Source: JAGLHV01 sp023143305 [NCBI: Clostridia bacterium]
Lineage (GTDB): Bacteria > CBDUZB01 > JAGLHV01
DNA length: 64,000 nt
NCBI GenBank assembly: GCA_030637025.1
Contig: DAOVVV010000002.1
Span: 1-64,000, forward strand
Reading direction: 5' to 3'
Under the pieces are notes generated by a model, which saw only the letters and a list, made by a program, of their open reading frames with translations, searched no databases and had not been told where the DNA came from. The translations under genes were made by a program, and so were the position numbers. Shown here piece after piece: positions 8,451-19,820 of the stretch (position 1 is its first letter; each line of letters starts with the position of its first letter).

Positions 8451-8480
8451 ATTCTATCACACCATATATAGTGTTGTCAA
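8451..8480 (-). promoter_or_regulatory. Sigma-70-type promoter of nrdR with embedded NrdR box
   Basis: On the minus strand a TTGACA -35 box (8475-8480) and a TAGAAT -10 box (8451-8456) are 18 bp apart. The spacer is filled by ACACTATATATGGTGT (8459-8474), a near-perfect palindrome matching the known NrdR box. Binding there would block RNA polymerase directly. A weaker box-like sequence is centred 31 bp (three helical turns) downstream, at about 8428-8443, which fits the paired-site habit of NrdR. Confidence 0.85.
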
Positions 8481-8675
8481 GCAAAAAAAATACCTCCCCA
8501 AGAAATAATTTATTTTTAAAAAAAATAAAAATCCCAATAAAAAAACATACTTCTAAAAATCTTAAGCATTTTCTTCCCATCTTGATTTTTCCTTATCCCT
8601 ATCTCGTTTACCATTTTCTATTATTATATTTTAAAATTAATTGCATTTCAAAATCTATTACTCTTTAATTTAAGA

Positions 8676-9611
8676 TTAAAACTTCACCTGAACAGAAACA
8701 CGGTGAGGAGTAGAAAGATCATCGGTAAGACCTACAGCATAATCAAGACTATAATTCTTCCAGTTTATCCCCAAACCTATATTTATCGATTCGTCTTCCT
8801 TGTCCGCATCATCCAGATTTAAACGATATCCTCCCCTAAGAGAAAATAATTTATTATAAGTATATTCAACTCCAAAAAGAACCAGCATTTCTTCTTCATT
8901 TACATAATAAGGAATATCACAGGATACTAAAAAAGCATTGCTGTTCATTTCTTTACTATAGGATATACCAGGACGTATAGTCAAAGGCAGAGATTCCCCT
9001 TCCTCTAAATAAGTAAGTTCTGTGCCTAAGTTTTGTATGGACAGACCCGTCTGTAACCGACCATTGAATAATTCTTTTTTATACTGCCCTCCTAAATCTA
9101 CCGCAAAAGCCGTAGCACTTTCTCCGAATATTTCCGAGGAAATAACTTTAAGATTTATCCCTACCGGAAACCCTCCGATTTCTTTGGCTCCCCCTATACT
9201 AAAAACCATATCTTTCTGCCCCACCTCACTGATTAAAACACCGTCCGTATTATACATCTCAACTTCACCCGTATCATAATAAAGTACGCTTACGCCTAAT
9301 GTACAAAAGGTAAACTTCTTTCCATATATAAGAGTAGTAAAATTATCCTCTGCTACCCCCTTCTGATACATAAAAGATACTGCCTGCTGTTCTAATGAAG
9401 AAAGACCGGCAGGATTGTAATACAAACTAAAAACCTCTCCGGATAACGAAGCACAGGCCTCTCCCAGCCCGGAGACCTTGGCAGAAACAGGCTGCAGTAA
9501 AGTAACCCCGGCTGACGAACCTACCCCTTTAGCCAAAACCATTGCTTGACTGCTTAAACAAATTAGCCCGATGATTTGGGCAATGACAAAAACTTTTAAA
9601 ATCTTTCGCAT
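8676..9611 (-). CDS. PorV/UPF0164-family outer-membrane beta-barrel protein
   Basis: A 311-residue exported protein: signal peptide about 1-28 ending at ALAKG-like residues, then the family opening with LQPVSAKVSGLGEACASL and YYNPAGLSSLEQQ, which is characteristic of PorV/PorQ-like barrels. Alternating strands continue to a C-terminal Phe (HRVSVQVKF), the usual signal for outer-membrane insertion. PorV homologues serve as FadL-like barrels or type IX secretion shuttles; no other type IX genes are visible here, so the role is open. It has a strong AGGAGG ribosome-binding site. Confidence 0.8.
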   Translation of the reverse strand: MRKILKVFVIAQIIGLICLSSQAMVLAKGVGSSAGVTLLQPVSAKVSGLGEACASLSGEVFSLYYNPAGLSSLEQQAVSFMYQKGVAEDNFTTLIYGKKFTFCTLGVSVLYYDTGEVEMYNTDGVLISEVGQKDMVFSIGGAKEIGGFPVGINLKVISSEIFGESATAFAVDLGGQYKKELFNGRLQTGLSIQNLGTELTYLEEGESLPLTIRPGISYSKEMNSNAFLVSCDIPYYVNEEEMLVLFGVEYTYNKLFSLRGGYRLNLDDADKEDESINIGLGINWKNYSLDYAVGLTDDLSTPHRVSVQVKF

Positions 9612-9708
9612 CTTTCCCCCTCCTGTCTTATTATTTTACCAGCAATAAATTAACTCAATTCCCGAAAATAAACAGGGTATTTTGAGTAACTATAAAAACT
9701 TTTATTTT

Positions 9709-11202
9709 TCAATCTTTTATATACTCCCGAGCTATCGTACCCCACTCAAGGTCATAAGGAGAATAAGTAAGCTTTTCAAAGTATTGTTTAGCTTCCTGAG
9801 AACGATGTAACCTTTCTTTCAGAATCTTACCCACCGCAAATAATACTTTAGGTAAATAAACACTTTTATTGAATTTTTCAAGAATATGTTGGTACGTCTG
9901 TACTGCTTCTTTCCATCGTTGAGCTTTTTCATAAAAAGAAGCAATTTGAAAGAAAAGAAAATCACTTAATTCTGCTTTTCTGATAACAATTTTTGTCCGA
10001 TCTAAAATTTCATTTATTAAAACTATATCCTCCTTGTCTTCTGCTCTTTTCATTAATTCTATGGCTGTTTGACAAAAGGACAATTGATTATTTTCCCGTT
10101 CATAAACACGCAAGAGGCCTTCCCTCGCTTTTATATGCTCTGGACAAATAGCAATAATTTCGTCAAAAATTCTCCGGGCTTTTTGAAAATCATTCAAAAA
10201 AGAAGCAGAAATACCTTTTTCTACCTTAAGTTCGAGCCTATCCGGAGTCTGTTCAAATACATCTTCCCATCGTTTACCAATACGGAAAGTTCTAATTAAA
10301 ATTCCCCCTCCGACACCGAAAATAAATCCGGCTATATGCGCCCAATACCCTACCTTAGGTGTATATTTAAGAGTCATTAACCCCATAAATAATTGTTGAA
10401 AAAACCATAAGGACACCGCTATCCATGCCGGCATTTCAAACACTCCAAAACGGGGATAAATAGACAAAAGTAAAAAATAAAAAATACGAATTTTTATAAA
10501 AGCATAACGAATAAGAAAAGCACCCATTATTGCTGCCACTGCCCCGGAAGCACCTATCGAAGGTTCCTGATATTGAGGATACAGAGCTCCCTGCACTAAA
10601 ACAGCAACTACCCCACCTAAAAAATACAATGAAAGAAAAATTATTGGGCCCCATCGCTCCTCTATATTACATCCAACTAACCATAAAAAAAACATATTAA
10701 AAAAAATGTGTAATATACCGGCATGTAAAAATTGATAAGTAAAAATATTAGGAAATATCGGTCCTTGCTTAGAAAAGCCATACTTTGAAAATAAAGAATG
10801 GCGATTTTCGGACGATTCTTCTAAAGTCTTTTTTAAAGCTTTATACTGTGGATAATGTAATTTCCATTGGTATTGGGTTTGATAAGAAATCACTATTGCT
10901 TCATTTTGAACAGACAAAAAAATCTCTTCCACTATTGGAGTAGGAAAATCCGGTGATTTTTTTTCATTTTGCAACAATATTCTTGTTGTTTGAGTGATTC
11001 CCGAATGTTCACTGATTAAAATATCTACCAGTTGCTGTCCCTGAAAAGAAAACTGTTCAAAACTTACCCGTTCATTTAAAAACCGTTTTTCTCCCGGCCA
11101 GGTCAAAATAAAAACCAATACATTAAGTATAATCAATCCAACTGTAAAATAAGGAAATTTACTAAGTGTCGTTTTACGGCCAATAGGAAAAAGAATAAAC
11201 AT
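9709..11202 (-). CDS. Rhomboid intramembrane serine protease fused to a TPR-like tail
   Basis: A 497-residue protein. After a first membrane helix (17-35) there is a soluble insert of about 110 residues, then the rhomboid core: HAGILHIFFNMFFL (His160, His165, Asn169), GASGAVAAIMGAF with nucleophile Ser219, and WAHIAGFIFG with catalytic His289. The catalytic dyad is intact. From about residue 315 the chain is soluble and helical with TPR-like pairs. The gene starts two bases after the preceding lipoprotein stop, so the two are probably co-translated. The substrate is unknown. Confidence 0.85.
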   Translation of the reverse strand: MFILFPIGRKTTLSKFPYFTVGLIILNVLVFILTWPGEKRFLNERVSFEQFSFQGQQLVDILISEHSGITQTTRILLQNEKKSPDFPTPIVEEIFLSVQNEAIVISYQTQYQWKLHYPQYKALKKTLEESSENRHSLFSKYGFSKQGPIFPNIFTYQFLHAGILHIFFNMFFLWLVGCNIEERWGPIIFLSLYFLGGVVAVLVQGALYPQYQEPSIGASGAVAAIMGAFLIRYAFIKIRIFYFLLLSIYPRFGVFEMPAWIAVSLWFFQQLFMGLMTLKYTPKVGYWAHIAGFIFGVGGGILIRTFRIGKRWEDVFEQTPDRLELKVEKGISASFLNDFQKARRIFDEIIAICPEHIKAREGLLRVYERENNQLSFCQTAIELMKRAEDKEDIVLINEILDRTKIVIRKAELSDFLFFQIASFYEKAQRWKEAVQTYQHILEKFNKSVYLPKVLFAVGKILKERLHRSQEAKQYFEKLTYSPYDLEWGTIAREYIKD

Positions 11203-11204
11203 AT

Positions 11205-11789
11205 TTATTCCGGTTTATTAAAAACTTCATCGGTTACAGGACCATAACTAATTTCTAAGCATTCCTGACTGTTTTGGGTCACCATCTGGCTTACCTGATG
11301 AGAATAAATTGTTTGAAGAGACTTTAAGGCTATTCCTGTTTTAGCATCTACCCAGACTTGTGAAGTTAATTCTCCATCGGGACGTTTTATTTTAACCTGA
11401 TAAAGTACTGTTTCCTGTCCGGCTATATTTCCTCCCGGCCCGGTTTTTCCCTGATGAATAACAAACCAGAATTTATACGGTTTTATTTTTTCAGGAGAAA
11501 TTTCATTTGTAGTTACAGGAAAACTATATCCATCCAAAGTATTTTTTGTTTTTGAATATAAATATTTCCCATCATAAAACTGAATCCTATTTTCACTTTC
11601 TGTCCGAAACCGCACCCCATCGGTAAAAACATCTACAACAGATTCTTCTTTCACTCCCATTATGCAATTCTCAAAAACCTGCTTCCATTTTCCCTTAAAA
11701 GACACCTCTTTAGGTTTAGAGGTTCCACAAGAAATACATCCCCACAAAACCACCCCAACAATACTAAATGCAATAATTCTTTTTACCAT
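11205..11789 (-). CDS. Lipoprotein, possibly LolA/LolB-like fold
   Basis: A 194-residue protein with a lipoprotein signal (hydrophobic 5-18, then CISCGTS, lipidated Cys at 18 or 21). The mature part is beta-rich. VWVDAKTGIALKS and the alternating strands before it resemble LolA/LolB- or RseB-like proteins that bind acyl chains, but this is only a fold-level impression. It is tightly coupled to the downstream rhomboid gene. No catalytic motif is visible. Confidence 0.6.
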   Translation of the reverse strand: MVKRIIAFSIVGVVLWGCISCGTSKPKEVSFKGKWKQVFENCIMGVKEESVVDVFTDGVRFRTESENRIQFYDGKYLYSKTKNTLDGYSFPVTTNEISPEKIKPYKFWFVIHQGKTGPGGNIAGQETVLYQVKIKRPDGELTSQVWVDAKTGIALKSLQTIYSHQVSQMVTQNSQECLEISYGPVTDEVFNKPE

Positions 11790-11856
11790 GCTTTCCCCCC
11801 CTTTTTTTATTTAAAGTAATTTTTTTAAACCTATTTTTTTTATATCATATTTTTAT

Positions 11857-12330
11857 TTATAAAGAAAGCATTTTTTTTAATTCTTTTTCAACTAATTTTT
11901 CATGAGTTCCTTTCCAATAAACCTTTTGACAAAAAAGACATAGCGAAAAACTATTTTGAGTCTGATAAACATACTCAGGAACTTTATCCCGGATTTTTTG
12001 CTTATCTATTATAGTTAAAAGCGTATTGCAAATTATACAACGGGAAAAAACTTTACTTTTATCTAATTTTAAATTAAATATTTTAAATACCTGATTTAGT
12101 TGTTCCGATAAAAAATCACTTTTAATAATTATCAGCTTGAGAGCTTTTTTTTTACTCAGGGTTGTATCCCTGCTTAAAATAATCCTTCCTTCTTTAAGAC
12201 TTTGATAAATTAAATCCTTTTTTCCCTTAAACCCGGAAAAAGGGTCACGTCTGAAATATAAACAATCATACCCCATAATACGCAGCCAGCGATTAAGCCG
12301 GCCCAACATAAAATCTACTAAAAATTTCAT
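11857..12330 (-). CDS. Mut7-C RNase domain protein
   Basis: A 157-residue protein starting MKFLVDFMLGRLNRWLRIMG, the signature opening of the Mut7-C (PIN-like) domain, with acidic residues Asp6 and Asp22 and an SRDTTL segment at 53-58. A C-terminal zinc ribbon follows (Cys98, Cys101, Cys131, Cys134). Family members are predicted RNases of unknown target. It begins directly after the ligA stop codon, so translational coupling with the DNA ligase is likely. Confidence 0.85.
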   Translation of the reverse strand: MKFLVDFMLGRLNRWLRIMGYDCLYFRRDPFSGFKGKKDLIYQSLKEGRIILSRDTTLSKKKALKLIIIKSDFLSEQLNQVFKIFNLKLDKSKVFSRCIICNTLLTIIDKQKIRDKVPEYVYQTQNSFSLCLFCQKVYWKGTHEKLVEKELKKMLSL

Positions 12331-14361
<2,031 letters not shown>

Positions 14362-14367
14362 TTATTC

Positions 14368-14778
14368 TTATTTTTTTATTCTTTGTTCTTTTAGCTTATC
14401 TAATATTCCATTAATAAATTTTCCGGATTCAGAAGTACTATACTTCTTAGCTAACTCTACAGCTTCATTAATAATAACACTTATGGGGGTTTCCGTTAAA
14501 TAAAGAATTTCATAGGCAGCACAACGCAATATATTACGATCAACCACTGCCATTCTTTCTAATTCCCAGTTTTTAGCATATTGACTGATTAAATCATCAA
14601 TATTTGCTATGTTTTTAACGGTTCCCTCCACTAATTGATTAACGAATTTTACTACCTTCCCGGAATGATGTTCTTGCCCCTGTAAAAAATCCCGATTTTC
14701 TTCCTCGTCCAGGTTACAAACATCCATAAAGTATAAAATTTGTAAAGCGTATTCTCTTGCTTTTCTACGCAGACCCAT
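14368..14778 (-). CDS. nusB: Transcription antitermination factor NusB
   Basis: A 136-residue all-helical protein opening MGLRRKAREYALQILYFMD, the usual NusB start, and ending with INEAVELAKKYSTSESGKFI, the highly conserved C-terminal motif. It acts with NusE on boxA RNA to promote rRNA antitermination. It follows ribH by 45 bases, a common ribH-nusB arrangement, and precedes ligA. Confidence 0.95.
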   Translation of the reverse strand: MGLRRKAREYALQILYFMDVCNLDEEENRDFLQGQEHHSGKVVKFVNQLVEGTVKNIANIDDLISQYAKNWELERMAVVDRNILRCAAYEILYLTETPISVIINEAVELAKKYSTSESGKFINGILDKLKEQRIKK

Positions 14779-14823
14779 AAATTTTACCGTTTTTAATTTT
14801 CTGTTTATATTTTCTAACTGATT

Positions 14824-15300
14824 TTAGCTTTGTTTCTTCATTTTCCTGAATAAATTCACCATTTCCACTGCTGCTAAAGCACTACTTGCTCCTTTATTTC
14901 CCAGCTTAGTCCCTGCTCTCTCAATGGCCTGTTCTAAGGTATCGGCAGTAATTATTCCAAATATTACCGGAATACCGGTTTGCAAGGAAATCTGAGCAAC
15001 CGCTTTGGATACTTCGGTAGCAATATAATTAAAATGCGGGGTTGAACCACGAATAATCGTTCCTAAACAAATTATTGTATCATACTTACCACTCTTTGCC
15101 ATAAAATCCGCTGCATAAGAAATTTCAAAAGAACCAGGCACCCAAACAATATCTATTTTGTCTTCTTCCGCCTCATGACGTATTAAAATATCTTTTGCGG
15201 CATGTAATAATTTTTGAGTAATAAAATCATTAAATCGAGAAACGACAACACCAAAACGAATCCCTTTAGCTATTAATTTACCTTCGTAAACTTTTCCCAT
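14824..15300 (-). CDS. ribH: 6,7-dimethyl-8-ribityllumazine synthase
   Basis: Condenses 5-amino-6-ribitylamino-uracil with dihydroxybutanone phosphate, the penultimate riboflavin step. The 158-residue protein shows [22 protein letters not shown] and [19 protein letters not shown], which includes the catalytic His. Length is typical of icosahedral lumazine synthases. The ATG has a GGAGG nearby. It is the last rib gene of the operon and is separated from ribBA by a partial dispersed repeat. Confidence 0.95.
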   Translation of the reverse strand: MGKVYEGKLIAKGIRFGVVVSRFNDFITQKLLHAAKDILIRHEAEEDKIDIVWVPGSFEISYAADFMAKSGKYDTIICLGTIIRGSTPHFNYIATEVSKAVAQISLQTGIPVIFGIITADTLEQAIERAGTKLGNKGASSALAAVEMVNLFRKMKKQS

Positions 15301-15330
15301 TATTCCTCCTTTTAAAATTAATTTTTATAT

Positions 15331-15380
15331 ACGAATTAAACCCGAGACCCTTTGACTCCCTGCAGTCTCTCAGGATCAAC
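15331..15380. repeat. Partial copy of long dispersed repeat (family B)
   Basis: The segment starting GAATTAAACCCGAGACCC and continuing CTCTCAGGATCAAC matches the central part of the long repeats at about 52230, 54262 and (inverted) 57380. It lies inside the riboflavin operon between ribBA and ribH, so the insertion is tolerated within a transcript. Confidence 0.6.
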
Positions 15381-15398
15381 AGGTTATACACATTTGTA

Positions 15399-16598
15399 TT
15401 AATAGTTTAATAAATGTCCTAATTTTTTCTTCTTTGTTCGTAAATATTTCTTGCTGGATTTCGTAGGACTTATTTGTAAAGAAATCCTTTTTTTTACCTT
15501 TAATCCATAACCTTCTATTCCGGCAATTTTACGGGGATTGTTAGTTAAGAGAAATATTTCCGATAAACCTAAGTCTGCTAAAATCTGTGCACCGATACCA
15601 TAATCCCTTAAATCAGCTTTAAAACCAAGAGCTATATTTGCTTCTACAGTATCTAAACCCCTATCTTGTAATTCATAGGCTTTTAACTTGTTAATTAAAC
15701 CTATTCCCCGGCCTTCCTGCGACATATATAAAATTACTCCCTTTTTCCTGGTAGCAATCATTTTCATTGCTTTGTGTAATTGCTGTCCACAATCACATCT
15801 TAAAGAAAGCAAAGCATCTCCGGTCAAACAGGAAGAATGCACTCGTACTAAAATATTTTTTTTGCCTCTTACATCTCCTTTAACCAAAGCTATATGACAA
15901 AACGAATCCAAAACTGATTTATAAACAAACATTTTAAAATTGCCTACTTTAGTCGGAAATTTAGTAGAAACAACTAACTCTACCATTTTTTCCGTCCGGA
16001 ATCTATATTTAATCAAGTCGGCAATAGTAACAATTTTGAGTTTATGTTTTTGAGCAAAAAGCAATAATTGAGGAAGCCGGGCCATAGTCCCATCTTCATT
16101 CATTATTTCACAAATTACTCCTGCCGGATACAATCCGGCTAATTTAGCAAAATCAACAGCTGCTTCCGTATGACCGGCACGCACTAAAACCCCTCCCTCT
16201 TGATAACGCAAAGGAAATATATGTCCCGGTTTGGCCAAATCATGACTATTGGTTTTGGGTTTAATAATCGTCTTGATGGTAACCGCCCTGTCATAAGCAG
16301 AAATACCGGTAGTAGTTCCTTTTTTTGCATCTACCGAAACACTAAAAGCTGCTTCCCGTAATTCTACTCCATCAGAAACCATAGGGTGAAGCTTTAATAC
16401 ATCTAATCTCTTACCTCTAATAGGTAAGCAAATTAATCCGCAGCCAAAACGAGCCATAAAATTTATAGCCTCAGGGGTAACAAAAGATGCCGCCATAACC
16501 AGGTCTCCCTCATTTTCCCTGTTTTCATCATCAACAACAACAATCATTTTCCCTTTTTTAATCTCTTTTATTGCTTCCGGAATACTACTAAACTTCAT
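15399..16598 (-). CDS. ribBA: Bifunctional DHBP synthase / GTP cyclohydrolase II
   Basis: Provides both riboflavin precursors: the N-terminal RibB domain makes 3,4-dihydroxy-2-butanone 4-phosphate from ribulose 5-phosphate ([29 protein letters not shown]), and the C-terminal RibA domain opens GTP (zinc ligands in [27 protein letters not shown]). The frame could extend to a TTG at 16637, but the ATG at 16598 is preceded by TTTAGGAG at proper spacing and gives the family's normal N-terminus, [10 protein letters not shown], so I start there (399 residues). Confidence 0.95.
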   Translation of the reverse strand: MKFSSIPEAIKEIKKGKMIVVVDDENRENEGDLVMAASFVTPEAINFMARFGCGLICLPIRGKRLDVLKLHPMVSDGVELREAAFSVSVDAKKGTTTGISAYDRAVTIKTIIKPKTNSHDLAKPGHIFPLRYQEGGVLVRAGHTEAAVDFAKLAGLYPAGVICEIMNEDGTMARLPQLLLFAQKHKLKIVTIADLIKYRFRTEKMVELVVSTKFPTKVGNFKMFVYKSVLDSFCHIALVKGDVRGKKNILVRVHSSCLTGDALLSLRCDCGQQLHKAMKMIATRKKGVILYMSQEGRGIGLINKLKAYELQDRGLDTVEANIALGFKADLRDYGIGAQILADLGLSEIFLLTNNPRKIAGIEGYGLKVKKRISLQISPTKSSKKYLRTKKKKLGHLLNY

Positions 16599-16633
16599 CG
16601 TTATACTCCTAAATACACTCTTCAATTCAAAAA

Positions 16634-17281
16634 TCAAACAAAGCCATATTTTTCTAAATAATCCTGGTTTATTTCATTTTTAATTAATCGGGTGTTTTCT
16701 GATTTTTCTATTTGTTCAATATATTTTGCCAGAATATCAGTTTCTATATTCACTTTATCTTCTTCTACTTTAAAATTCAGGGTTGTATGATTGATTGTAT
16801 AAGGAATAAGCGAAACAGAAAAATAATCAATACCATTATCAACTACCGTTAAACTAATTCCATCCACACTAATAGAACCTTTCGGGGCTATATGTTTAAT
16901 AATTCCTGCGGAAACTGAAATTTCTATTATTTTTGCATTTTCCTGTGTTTTAATTTTTCGAATTATTCCTATCCCGTCAATATGCCCGGTTACAATATGA
17001 CCGTTTAAGCGTTCTCCCAAACAAACCGCTCTTTCCAGATTTACTCTGGTTCCTGTTTTCCATTGACCTAAATTAGTTTTTTCTATTGTTTCCGGCATTA
17101 CTTCTAAAACAAGCAGGCAAAAAACCTCAGTAACAGGACTAATCTTAACTACGGTTAAACAAATACCATTTACACTAACACTATCCCCTATTTTCCAACC
17201 TTTTAATTTTGTTTCCAGGGTAACCTGTTTAAGTTCTATACTTTGAATTACCCCTAAATCCTCAACAATACCGGTAAACAT
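16634..17281 (-). CDS. ribE: Riboflavin synthase alpha chain
   Basis: Dismutates two lumazine molecules to riboflavin. The 215-residue protein opens [10 protein letters not shown] and contains two homologous lumazine-binding domains (1-97 and 98-195), each with an [10 protein letters not shown] or [10 protein letters not shown] motif and a TNL/NH-type loop. A 20-residue tail extends beyond the second domain. It lies between ribD (28-base gap) and ribBA. Confidence 0.95.
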   Translation of the reverse strand: MFTGIVEDLGVIQSIELKQVTLETKLKGWKIGDSVSVNGICLTVVKISPVTEVFCLLVLEVMPETIEKTNLGQWKTGTRVNLERAVCLGERLNGHIVTGHIDGIGIIRKIKTQENAKIIEISVSAGIIKHIAPKGSISVDGISLTVVDNGIDYFSVSLIPYTINHTTLNFKVEEDKVNIETDILAKYIEQIEKSENTRLIKNEINQDYLEKYGFV

Positions 17282-17309
17282 TATTAATTTTCTCCTGAAG
17301 AGATTATTT

Positions 17310-18404
17310 TTAAATATATCCTTCTATTAAAATATCTTCATCAAATTTATGTATTTTTATGTCTCTCAGATTAATCGCTGCATCAAGTTTATCTATCCCT
17401 TCTCCTTCTACAGAAGTCAGAGCTCTTCTCCCCCCGATTATCTTAGGTGCCAGAAAAAATAAAACTTTATCTACGATCCCTGCTTTTAAAGCAGCAGCAT
17501 TTATCTCTCCGCCACCTTCTATCATTATACTAAAAACATCCAACATTTCTAATTTTTTTATTAAATCTTTTAAATCGACCTTTTTATCCTTTTCTTTAAC
17601 CGTTAAAACCTGAATTCCTTTATTCTCCAGCTGATAAATTTTTTCCCTGGCAGCATACTTAGTGGTAACAATAATTGTAGGATTATCATTATCAATTACT
17701 TTTGCGTTTAAAGGAATTCTTAAATTACTATCCAGAACAATCCTAACCGGCCTATTTTTTCGTTTACTTTTAATTCTACAGGTTAAAGAAGGATTATCCT
17801 TAATAATCGTATTTATCCCTACCAAAACAGCATCTACCCAACCTCTAATTCGATGAACATATCTGCGCGATTTTTCACCGGTTATCCAACGGGATTCACC
17901 TCCGACAGTGGCAATCTTCCCATCTATACTCTCTGCTGTTTTTAATATTACAAAAGGTTTTTTTGTTTTAACTCTCTTTAAATAAAATTTATTAAGCTTT
18001 TCTGTCTGCTTTTTAAGAATACCTACTTCTACTTCAATTTTGTTTTTTTTTAATTTTTTTGTCCCTTTTCCATTAACTAAAGGATTAGGATCCTTCATTC
18101 CGATTATAACTCTTTTTATACCGGCTTTTATTATTTTATCCGTACAAGCAGGTGTTTTACCAATATAACAACAAGGTTCTAAATTAACATACATTGTAGC
18201 ATTTTTACTTTTTTCTCCTGCATTATTTAAAGCATATACTTCTGCATGCGCACCACCAAAAAAACGATGATAACCTTTACCTACAATCTGATTGCCTTTT
18301 ACAATAAGACATCCTACTAAAGGATTGGGTGCAACTTCTTTCCTTCCCTTTTCAGCTAAAGTTAAAACCTTTTCCATATAATATTCATCATTTTTTTTCT
18401 TCAT
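17310..18404 (-). CDS. ribD: Bifunctional riboflavin deaminase/reductase
   Basis: The 364-residue protein has an N-terminal cytidine-deaminase-like domain with zinc ligands His53 (HAEVYAL, with Glu55 as proton shuttle), Cys78 and Cys87 (EPCCYIGKTPAC). A C-terminal reductase domain runs from about 148 (AESIDGKIAT, SRWITG, IEGGGEINAAAL). It performs the second and third steps from GTP. It is the first gene of the rib operon, with a promoter about 70 bases upstream. Confidence 0.96.
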   Translation of the reverse strand: MKKKNDEYYMEKVLTLAEKGRKEVAPNPLVGCLIVKGNQIVGKGYHRFFGGAHAEVYALNNAGEKSKNATMYVNLEPCCYIGKTPACTDKIIKAGIKRVIIGMKDPNPLVNGKGTKKLKKNKIEVEVGILKKQTEKLNKFYLKRVKTKKPFVILKTAESIDGKIATVGGESRWITGEKSRRYVHRIRGWVDAVLVGINTIIKDNPSLTCRIKSKRKNRPVRIVLDSNLRIPLNAKVIDNDNPTIIVTTKYAAREKIYQLENKGIQVLTVKEKDKKVDLKDLIKKLEMLDVFSIMIEGGGEINAAALKAGIVDKVLFFLAPKIIGGRRALTSVEGEGIDKLDAAINLRDIKIHKFDEDILIEGYI

Positions 18405-18468
18405 TTTTTAATTATAATTATAACCCCTTTAAATCTTTATTAGTATTATCTTTCATAAATTTATGCTT

Positions 18469-18498
18469 ACTTTAACATAACTAAAAAGCTCTTGTCAA
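18469..18498 (-). promoter_or_regulatory. Promoter of the riboflavin operon
   Basis: On the minus strand, TTGACA (18493-18498) and TAAAGT (18469-18474) lie 18 bp apart, ending about 65 bases before the ribD ATG. The conserved core of the FMN riboswitch is not present in the leader, which is too short to hold one. Confidence 0.7.
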
Positions 18499-18557
18499 GA
18501 AAAACCTCCGGTTATTAATATATAAGGCTTAAGCCGTTAAAAAATATCATTTTTCCC

Positions 18558-19325
18558 TTATTTAGGAAATGTCCACAAATAAGCATCTTTAGGCAACCCG
18601 GTTTTTATTGCCGCCTGCCGCAATTGTTGCGCTTCTTTATAAGTTAAATTTGCTCCAATAATCACTGCGTAATACGGATTTTCCCCGTAGGGAGCATAGA
18701 TTTCCGCTGTAAAATCGTTCGGCATTTCAATAATTTGCTCTACTTGTTCTTGTGCATCTTTTAACTTTTTATGAGACCCTATAATCACAAACCACACTTT
18801 TTTAGGACTTGAACCAATCAATCCCCGCCAGAATTGTTGAATCGAGCTTTCTTCCGGCAAAGAGAATGTCTTTACTTTGCTATCCTCTATTGTTTTTTCT
18901 GCTGATTCTTTTATCGATTCTTCTACTGGTTGTTCTATTGGTTGTTCTATTGGTTGTTCTATTGGTTGTTCTATTAATTCTTCTGCCGGTTGAGCATAGG
19001 CCGGAGAAACAAAACTAAACGAAACATGAGCCGTTTTATCCGCCACCTTAGGAACTTCTACATGACCAGCATTAATCATAGCAGTAATTAATGCCGGAGC
19101 CACTATACCCAATTCAAAAATTTTTATCGCACTGTTTTCATTTTTATGCAGAAAAGCAGTAATACCACCCAGATAAAAAAGAACGACTACCCTAATAAAA
19201 TAGCCAATAAAAGCAAGAAAAGTAAGATTGACCAGGAGCACATCTAAATCAACAATTAACAAATTCATTATAACCGGGGTTAATGCCCCCAGGCCACCAA
19301 TCATAATCTTTTTACTGGTCTTCAT
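18558..19325 (-). CDS. Membrane-anchored SPOR-like protein with IEQP repeats
   Basis: A 255-residue protein. Two hydrophobic helices near residues 8-26 and 32-56, and a third weaker one at about 70-85, anchor it to the inner membrane. A low-complexity linker of PIEQ repeats (about 117-135) follows. The last 80 residues (VWFVIIGSHKKLKDAQE, YAVIIGANLTYKEAQQLR) have the pattern of a SPOR domain, which binds denuded peptidoglycan at division sites in other bacteria. The substrate and division role are inferred. It follows the PAS gene by 34 bases. Confidence 0.65.
   Translation of the reverse strand: MKTSKKIMIGGLGALTPVIMNLLIVDLDVLLVNLTFLAFIGYFIRVVVLFYLGGITAFLHKNENSAIKIFELGIVAPALITAMINAGHVEVPKVADKTAHVSFSFVSPAYAQPAEELIEQPIEQPIEQPIEQPVEESIKESAEKTIEDSKVKTFSLPEESSIQQFWRGLIGSSPKKVWFVIIGSHKKLKDAQEQVEQIIEMPNDFTAEIYAPYGENPYYAVIIGANLTYKEAQQLRQAAIKTGLPKDAYLWTFPK
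18922..18975. repeat. 12-bp tandem repeat (TCTATTGGTTGT)
   Basis: Four complete and one decayed copies of a 12-bp unit encode the IEQP linker of the SPOR-like protein. The units are nearly identical, which suggests recent slippage expansion. Copy number may differ between strains without breaking the frame. Confidence 0.85.
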
Positions 19326-19359
19326 TTTTTCCTCCAGATATTAAAATTAAATACCATCT

Positions 19360-19764
19360 TCAATCTAGCAAGCGTTTTTCACCGGTGATGGCTTGTAATT
19401 CTCCTATATTTTGAGTCGCTTCCAGACAACCCAAATATTTCCCTTCAGAATCTATTAATGCATAATATTCAATAATAATTTTTTGTTTTTCTCCATTTGG
19501 CCCAAAGGGCAAATCAATCCAAAAACGAGCTTTATCCCTTTTTCCTTCTTTCATTTCACGCAAAATTTCCTCTACTTTGTGTTGACTTTTTTTAGGATGA
19601 CAGTCACGAACATCTTTGCCAAGAACAACAGTGGCTCTTTTAAAAATACGTGTCCCATGTTTATTCCATGCCACTACTTTATCATTTGCATCAAGAACAG
19701 AAAATTCAATAGGTATCCTCTCAATAAATGCTTCTAATAAATCTCTGTTTAATTCTCCAATCAT
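19360..19764 (-). CDS. Stand-alone PAS-domain protein (DUF438-type)
   Basis: A 134-residue protein made up almost entirely of one PAS domain: IPIEFSVLDANDKVVAWNKH, then GKDVRDCHPKKSQHKVEEIL, a motif typical of the PAS part of DUF438 proteins, and a closing EYYALIDSEGKYLGCLEATQ strand set. It has no output domain, so it would have to signal through a partner. The CHP motif could bind a cofactor such as heme, but this is only a hint. Confidence 0.75.
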   Translation of the reverse strand: MIGELNRDLLEAFIERIPIEFSVLDANDKVVAWNKHGTRIFKRATVVLGKDVRDCHPKKSQHKVEEILREMKEGKRDKARFWIDLPFGPNGEKQKIIIEYYALIDSEGKYLGCLEATQNIGELQAITGEKRLLD

Positions 19765-19820
19765 TTTTATTCCCTCCGATCTATTTAATTAATTTGAATT
19801 GTTTTTTTCTTTGTATTTGC

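Noticed and set aside
8457-8640. 54-codon minus-strand frame upstream of nrdR
   Set aside because: Its end overlaps the nrdR promoter and NrdR box; composition is Phe/Lys-rich as expected of random AT-rich DNA.
16599-16637. TTG start giving a 412-residue RibBA
   Set aside because: The internal ATG at 16598 has AGGAG at proper distance and matches the family's N-terminus.
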